This document shows, piece after piece, positions 61,897-64,000 of a stretch of 64,000 nt of DNA (position 1 is the stretch's first letter; each line of letters begins with the position of its first letter). The stretch spans positions 885,324-949,323 of the forward strand of contig NZ_KI530745.1 in the NCBI RefSeq assembly GCF_000488255.1. The letters run 5' to 3'. A program made the position numbers and the translations under genes. Under the pieces are notes generated by a model. That model had not been told where the DNA came from, did not search any database, and saw only the letters and a list, made by a program, of their open reading frames with translations. Source of the stretch: Acinetobacter indicus CIP 110367 (GTDB lineage Bacteria > Pseudomonadota > Gammaproteobacteria > Pseudomonadales > Moraxellaceae).

Positions 61897-62439
61897 ATGA
61901 AACTGACCATCCCATTATTATTGAAAACCTCTTTTATTGGCCTCAGTGCTCTTAGCCTGATTGCCTGCTCACCTTTAGGGGGCGGCTCCGTTGCCAAACG
62001 TTCCGCTAAACTTTCAGTCGGGATCCAAAAAGCCTATTCGGTTGCACCTGACACCGCTAACTGTGTTGCACCGATGATTGTGCAACATGCAGAACGTTAT
62101 GAAATTGATCCACTGTTACTGGCCGCGCTGATTCGCCAGGAATCCAGCTATCGCAGTCATGTGGTATCACCGGCTGGTGCGGTGGGCTTAACCCAAGTCA
62201 TTCCGCGTTATTGGCAGCAAAGCTGTGGCAGTAATTTGTTTGATGAATCTTCCAATATTCAATGTGGTTCTTACATTTTAAATCGCTATAACACGAAAGC
62301 CGGCAGCTGGCCTAAAGCCCTAGCTTATTATAATGTTGGTCCTACCGGTTATCATTCCAGCTGGAAGATGAAACGCCAAGGCAAACGTTATGCCAAACAG
62401 GTTAAACAGCACCAAAATGATTTAAAAGGCGCGCTATAA
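61897..62439 (+). CDS. Lytic transglycosylase lipoprotein
   Basis: A 180-residue SLT-type enzyme cleaving peptidoglycan glycan strands. Lipoprotein signal ends in LSLIACSPLGG (lipobox IAC). The catalytic Glu is in LLLAALIRQESSYRSHVVSPAGAVGLTQVIP, followed by SNIQCGSYILNRYNTKAGSWPKALAYYNVGP, the typical GxYYN-like region. Small and probably anchored to a membrane. Single-gene unit with a terminator. Confidence 0.92.
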   Translation: MKLTIPLLLKTSFIGLSALSLIACSPLGGGSVAKRSAKLSVGIQKAYSVAPDTANCVAPMIVQHAERYEIDPLLLAALIRQESSYRSHVVSPAGAVGLTQVIPRYWQQSCGSNLFDESSNIQCGSYILNRYNTKAGSWPKALAYYNVGPTGYHSSWKMKRQGKRYAKQVKQHQNDLKGAL

Positions 62440-62462
62440 ACCTTTTTATCCTGCGATTTTTT

Positions 62463-62488
62463 AAAAGCTCCTGATGGGGCTTTTTTTT
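62463..62488 (+). terminator. Terminator of the lytic transglycosylase gene
   Basis: AAAAGCTCC-TGAT-GGGGCTTTT (one G-U pair) running into eight T. Confidence 0.88.
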
Positions 62489-62590
62489 ACATCATTGCCA
62501 AGCAATTACATATTCCCGTCAAAACCAGTACAGTGCCTTGAGCCTCAGTTGTTAACGTAGCAAAAGAATTCATGAAACGAGGATGGGAAA

Positions 62591-63139
62591 ATGCCAAAGA
62601 AAGTATTATTCATTACGTCCAATCAGGGTGTGGAGCAGGATGAGCTGATCAAACCCTTTGAATATTTGAAATCTAAAGGCATTGAAGCCATACATGCAGC
62701 AGAAGAACAAAAAGAAGTTCAAACGGTCAAGGCTGATAAAGATCCTGGTCTAAGTACCGAACCGGAAACAACGCTAGATAAGGTCAATCCGGAAGATTAC
62801 GATGCACTGGTCATTCCCGGTGGAACGGTCAATGCCGATACGCTTCGAATTAATCCCGAAGCGCATAAAATCATCCAGCACTTTACTGATCAGGGCAAAC
62901 TGATTGCCGCAATCTGTCATGGTCCGTGGGTTTTAATTAATGCCGAACGGATTCGCGATAAAAACCTGACGTCTTATAAAACCATCAAACTGGATCTGGA
63001 AAATGCCGGCGCGAAATGGGTCGATGAAGAAGTCCATCGCTGCAATACCGGTGGATGGGTATTGATCAGCTCACGTAATCCGGATGATATTCCTGCATTT
63101 AACCAGGCGATTGTGCAAGAATTGGAAGCTGAAACCTAA
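62591..63139 (+). CDS. DJ-1/PfpI-family protein
   Basis: A 182-residue class I amidotransferase-fold protein. DYDALVIPGGTVNADTLRINPEAHKIIQHFTDQGKLIAAICHGPWVLINA carries the nucleophile Cys and following His of the PfpI/YhbO group. VDEEVHRCNTGGWVLISSRNPDDIPAFNQAIVQEL closes it. Relatives are general stress proteins with deglycase or protease activity debated. An AGGATGGG sequence precedes the ATG. Confidence 0.88.
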   Translation: MPKKVLFITSNQGVEQDELIKPFEYLKSKGIEAIHAAEEQKEVQTVKADKDPGLSTEPETTLDKVNPEDYDALVIPGGTVNADTLRINPEAHKIIQHFTDQGKLIAAICHGPWVLINAERIRDKNLTSYKTIKLDLENAGAKWVDEEVHRCNTGGWVLISSRNPDDIPAFNQAIVQELEAET

Positions 63140-63160
63140 AGATTTTTAATCATATCCATA

Positions 63161-63192
63161 AAAGAAACCTCATCTTCGGATGAGGTTTTTTA
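63161..63192. terminator. Bidirectional terminator PfpI / ankyrin gene
   Basis: AAACCTCATC-TTCG-GATGAGGTTT with a UUCG tetraloop, flanked by A- and T-runs. Confidence 0.9.
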
Positions 63193-63206
63193 TCAGAATC
63201 GGGAGA

Positions 63207-63530
63207 TTAAGCAAGCCCTTTGAGCTGTTTTAAATAGGCCACCACTTCCTCATTACCGGCCATTTCAGCAAGTTCCAGTGCCGTATGTGGACTACGATGC
63301 TCCATATCCGCCCCTTTGCTCATCAGCAGTTTCACCACGTCCAGATGATCATTTTCTGCCGCCGCCTGCAAGGCACTATAGCCTTCCTCATCACTACCAT
63401 TGGCATCTGCACCTTGCTGTAAGGCTTGCTGTACCTGCTCCAACTCACCTAGTGACGCCCAATATACAATTTCAGGAAGATGTAGCTCATCATCATCTTC
63501 AGGGATCGGAGAGAATGAATTCAGTTTCAT
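63207..63530 (-). CDS. Small ankyrin-repeat protein
   Basis: A 107-residue protein of about three ankyrin repeats: LPEIVYWASLGELEQVQQALQQGADANGSDEEGYSALQAAAENDHLDVVKLLMSKGADMEHRSPHTALELAEMAGNEEVVAYLKQ, with the usual G-x-ADxN loops. Most likely a protein-protein interaction module; its partner is unknown. The N-terminal 20 residues are acidic. No signal peptide. Confidence 0.88.
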   Translation of the reverse strand: MKLNSFSPIPEDDDELHLPEIVYWASLGELEQVQQALQQGADANGSDEEGYSALQAAAENDHLDVVKLLMSKGADMEHRSPHTALELAEMAGNEEVVAYLKQLKGLA

Positions 63531-63737
63531 AAAGTGCTCTTAGAATCGTAATTTGATCATATTGATCTTAAGATTTTAGCTGAATCTAGGGATATATATG
63601 GATTTAAATTGTTAGATAAAAATTGGGTTCTATGCGCTGGCTGATGAGGCATTTATTTAAATAGAAGCAGGAAGGAACAGCAAAAAATCAAAAGCGACCT
63701 TAAACAAGATGAGGAAGCCCAGATAAATTTTACCCAT

Positions 63738-63776
63738 AAAAAAATCCCCCTGCTGTTTAAGCTTGGGGGATTTTGA
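63738..63776 (-). terminator. Terminator of the rRNA operon
   Basis: On the minus strand AATCCCCC pairs with GGGGGATT around a 14-nt loop, then seven T, just after the 5S gene. Confidence 0.88.
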
Positions 63777-63783
63777 ATAATGA

Positions 63784-63898
63784 GCTGGCGATGACTTACT
63801 CTCACATGGGTAACCCCACACTACCATCAGCGCTAAGAGGTTTCACTTCTGAGTTCGGGAAGGGATCAGGTGGTTCACTCTTGCTATTGTCGCCAGCA
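63784..63898 (-). rRNA. rrf: 5S ribosomal RNA
   Basis: The 5S gene of an rRNA operon that enters from beyond the right edge. Read on the minus strand it begins TGCTGGCGACAATAGC and ends GTCATCGCCAGC (the paired ends forming helix I), with the conserved interior CCACCTGATCCCTTCCCGAA and GTGAAACCTC. About 115 nt, standard size. Confidence 0.95.
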
Positions 63899-64000
63899 CA
63901 ACTGTTATGGACTTGTTCGGGTCTTAGTTACTTTGCTTAAGCTTGATGCTTTTGCATGTAATGCCTTACTTTGTTCCAAATGAGTTATTAACGGATTGGC
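63899..64000 (-). other. 23S-5S spacer of the rRNA operon
   Basis: About 100 nt of transcribed spacer upstream of the 5S gene on the minus strand, AT-rich and without a tRNA. The 3' end of the 23S gene is not reached. Confidence 0.7.

Overview
The window looks like chromosome of an Acinetobacter-type gammaproteobacterium (Moraxellaceae). This rests on recognisable gene content and style: NasS/NasT nitrate regulation, PilU, a stand-alone gcvH, a tyrosine catabolic block (hpd, aroP-like permease, tyrB-like aminotransferase), CioAB oxidase, TusDCB-TusE, a ZnuD-like receptor under a perfect Zur-type palindrome, and AT-rich intergenic DNA with short terminators. It is mostly housekeeping and metabolic genes. 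No transposase, integrase, prophage or CRISPR array was seen. The species cannot be fixed from the sequence alone.

Layout: 0.3-9.4 kb holds nasT-nasS, cysK (minus), plsB, a BigR/SqrR-type persulfide-sensing ArsR regulator with a SulP permease, and sstT. 9.5-18.3 kb holds DUF1275, DUF2058, a YbdG-type mechanosensitive channel, a YgiW-type OB-fold protein, an ABC exporter with a MaoC hydratase, an AraC regulator, gcvH and an MFS transporter. 18.3-25.6 kb holds pilU and a DAHP synthase gene on the minus strand, then hpd, permease and aminotransferase on the plus strand. 25.6-37.6 kb holds a GGDEF/EAL protein, frmA, a PLD-type lipoprotein, a few small enzymes and a four-gene acyl-CoA dehydrogenase operon facing a LysR gene. 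37.7-47.6 kb holds a nuclease, the cioAB-DUF2474 operon, MarR-MFS, a GlxA-type regulator and a large acyl-CoA dehydrogenase. 47.6-49.7 kb is a stretch without annotated-size genes that contains several unrecognised micro-ORFs. 49.7-63.5 kb holds the zinc receptor, fumC with a Fur-type box, a GalE-like protein, tusDCB-tusE, a LysR-lrgAB module, YbaK, a Na/Pi transporter, a lytic transglycosylase, a PfpI-type protein and an ankyrin protein. The right end enters an rRNA operon (5S on the minus strand).

The most notable find is the leader of the DAHP synthase gene (20.84-21.22 kb, minus strand). It contains two separate short ORFs packed with Phe/Tyr/Trp codons. The first is followed by a classical attenuator with competing 1:2, 2:3 and 3:4 pairings and a U-tract terminator. 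The second lies after that terminator and is followed by a perfect hairpin abutting the aroG ribosome binding site. Aromatic amino acid synthesis is thus probably controlled by tandem leader peptides, directly beside the divergently placed tyrosine degradation genes, whose promoter carries its own perfect palindrome.

The second is a micro-protein locus at 48.5-49.3 kb. Two 37-residue ORFs align without gaps (14 of 37 identities), each preceded by a CCTCC/GGAGG hairpin. One of these hairpins is terminator-like and touches the ribosome binding site. A third micro-ORF of 46 codons with a strong ribosome binding site lies between them. Other points are a 72-nt three-way-junction RNA candidate at 30.88 kb and a GalE homologue that has lost its catalytic lysine.
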